Shown here piece by piece: positions 60,883 through 61,138 of a stretch of 61,138 bases of DNA; the stretch's first letter is position 1, and each line of letters begins with the position of its first letter. The stretch is from the NCBI GenBank assembly GCA_023621995.1, contig JAMOAB010000039.1:1-61138 (forward strand), given 5' to 3'. The notes under the pieces were generated by a model. That model worked only from the letters and a program-made list of their open reading frames with translations. It searched no databases and was not told the DNA's origin. Origin of the DNA: Bacillota bacterium. Lineage in GTDB: Bacteria > Bacillota > Clostridia > Caldicoprobacterales > Xylanivirgaceae. The translations under genes and the position numbers were made by a program.

Positions 60883-61138
60883 ATGCCCTTACCATCTCCT
60901 CTTTTTTAAAGAGTGTAGTTGCAACTTCAAAGGCCTTCTCTCCCATAGACTGCCTAAACTTAACATCCCCTAATAATCCTTGTATATAACAGGCTGCTTC
61001 CTCTATATGAAAGCCTTTCATAAGATATCCTGTATCACCATGGATTATGAGCTCTGGTATTCCTCCTACATCACTTGCAACCATGGCTTTGCCTGCAAAC
61101 ATGGCCTCTATTATGCTGATTGGTAAACCCTCCCACTT
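60857..61138 (-). CDS. GT4 glycosyltransferase, partial (cut by window edge)
   Basis: Only the C-terminal 93 residues are in the window: EGLPISIIEAMFAGKAMVAS, DVGGIPELIIHGDTGYLM, then SMGEKAFEVATTLFKKEEMV. The E-G-x-P-x-x-x-x-E-A-M and 'GG.pE.+..g..G.L' motifs are the nucleotide-sugar site of GT-B, family 4 enzymes. It is the first visible gene of the polysaccharide cluster. Confidence 0.92.
   Translation of the reverse strand, partial: KWEGLPISIIEAMFAGKAMVASDVGGIPELIIHGDTGYLMKGFHIEEAACYIQGLLGDVKFRQSMGEKAFEVATTLFKKEEMVRAYERLYMER

Noticed and set aside
1-61138. CRISPR arrays, insertion sequences or prophage genes
   Set aside because: I saw no regular direct-repeat array, transposase or phage structural gene. 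The broken genes are not flanked by inverted-repeat ends.

Overview
The window reads as a chromosomal segment of a low-GC, flagellated, Gram-positive anaerobe of the Clostridia. The signs are Bacillota-type flagellar hook genes next to csrA/fliW, SigD-type promoters, a SAM-I (S-box) riboswitch before metK, the small DUF1659/DUF2922/YvrJ gene group, an SleB-type cortex hydrolase and AGGAGG ribosome binding sites. Polysaccharide-use genes (glycosidases, sugar ABC importer, sulfatase, DUF4855 and DUF4091 proteins) point to a saccharolytic life. A finer assignment is not safe from sequence alone.

Layout. 1-6.2 kb (minus strand): late flagellar block, in transcription order yvyF-like, flgM, flgN, flgK, flgL, yviE-like, fliW, csrA, flagellin. 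6.2-11.3 kb: comFC, recD2, a ComK-like gene with a LexA-like box in its promoter, the DUF1659/DUF2922/YvrJ group and a short glycosyltransferase-like membrane protein. 11.3-14.6 kb: metK under a SAM-I riboswitch, a sulfatase and tRNA-Tyr. 14.7-17.3 kb: murC, tiny membrane proteins and a broken SleB-like gene. 17.4-22.3 kb: ribokinase, a DUF815 ATPase, and an amidohydrolase plus AhcY-type pair that probably recycles S-adenosylhomocysteine through the inosyl form. 22.3-28 kb: remains of a GH16 glucanase and of a second sugar ABC transporter, then an intact sugar ABC operon and a DUF4855 protein.

28.5-40.1 kb is one long minus-strand operon: an RsbW-like kinase, an STAS protein, CheA with two CheW-like domains, CheW, one receptor with an extracytoplasmic zinc-binding (CZB) type domain, CheB, CheR, CheY, three CheX-type phosphatases, a second CheY and an RsbU-like response-regulator phosphatase. 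It joins a chemosensory array to a complete RsbU/RsbV/RsbW-like partner switch and is the best candidate for an unusual signalling system here. 40.2-44.2 kb: ACT-domain protein, homoserine dehydrogenase, homoserine kinase and aspartate kinase. 44.4-51 kb: a sugar catabolism cluster (isomerase, Gfo/Idh oxidoreductase, DUF4091 protein, broken GH35 beta-galactosidase) facing an AraC regulator. 51-54.5 kb: XRE-cupin regulator, a winged-helix protein and phosphohexomutase. 54.6-61.1 kb: a surface-polysaccharide cluster cut by the right edge.

A theme is gene decay. The flagellin gene keeps its SigD promoter, a CsrA-like leader and Shine-Dalgarno but has lost its start codon and about 28 codons. The SleB-like gene, GH16, a sugar-binding protein and permease, GH35, a GT2 glycosyltransferase and the end of murJ are also interrupted, the last at an (AT)7 tract. 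Whether this is real decay or sequencing/assembly error must be settled on reads.
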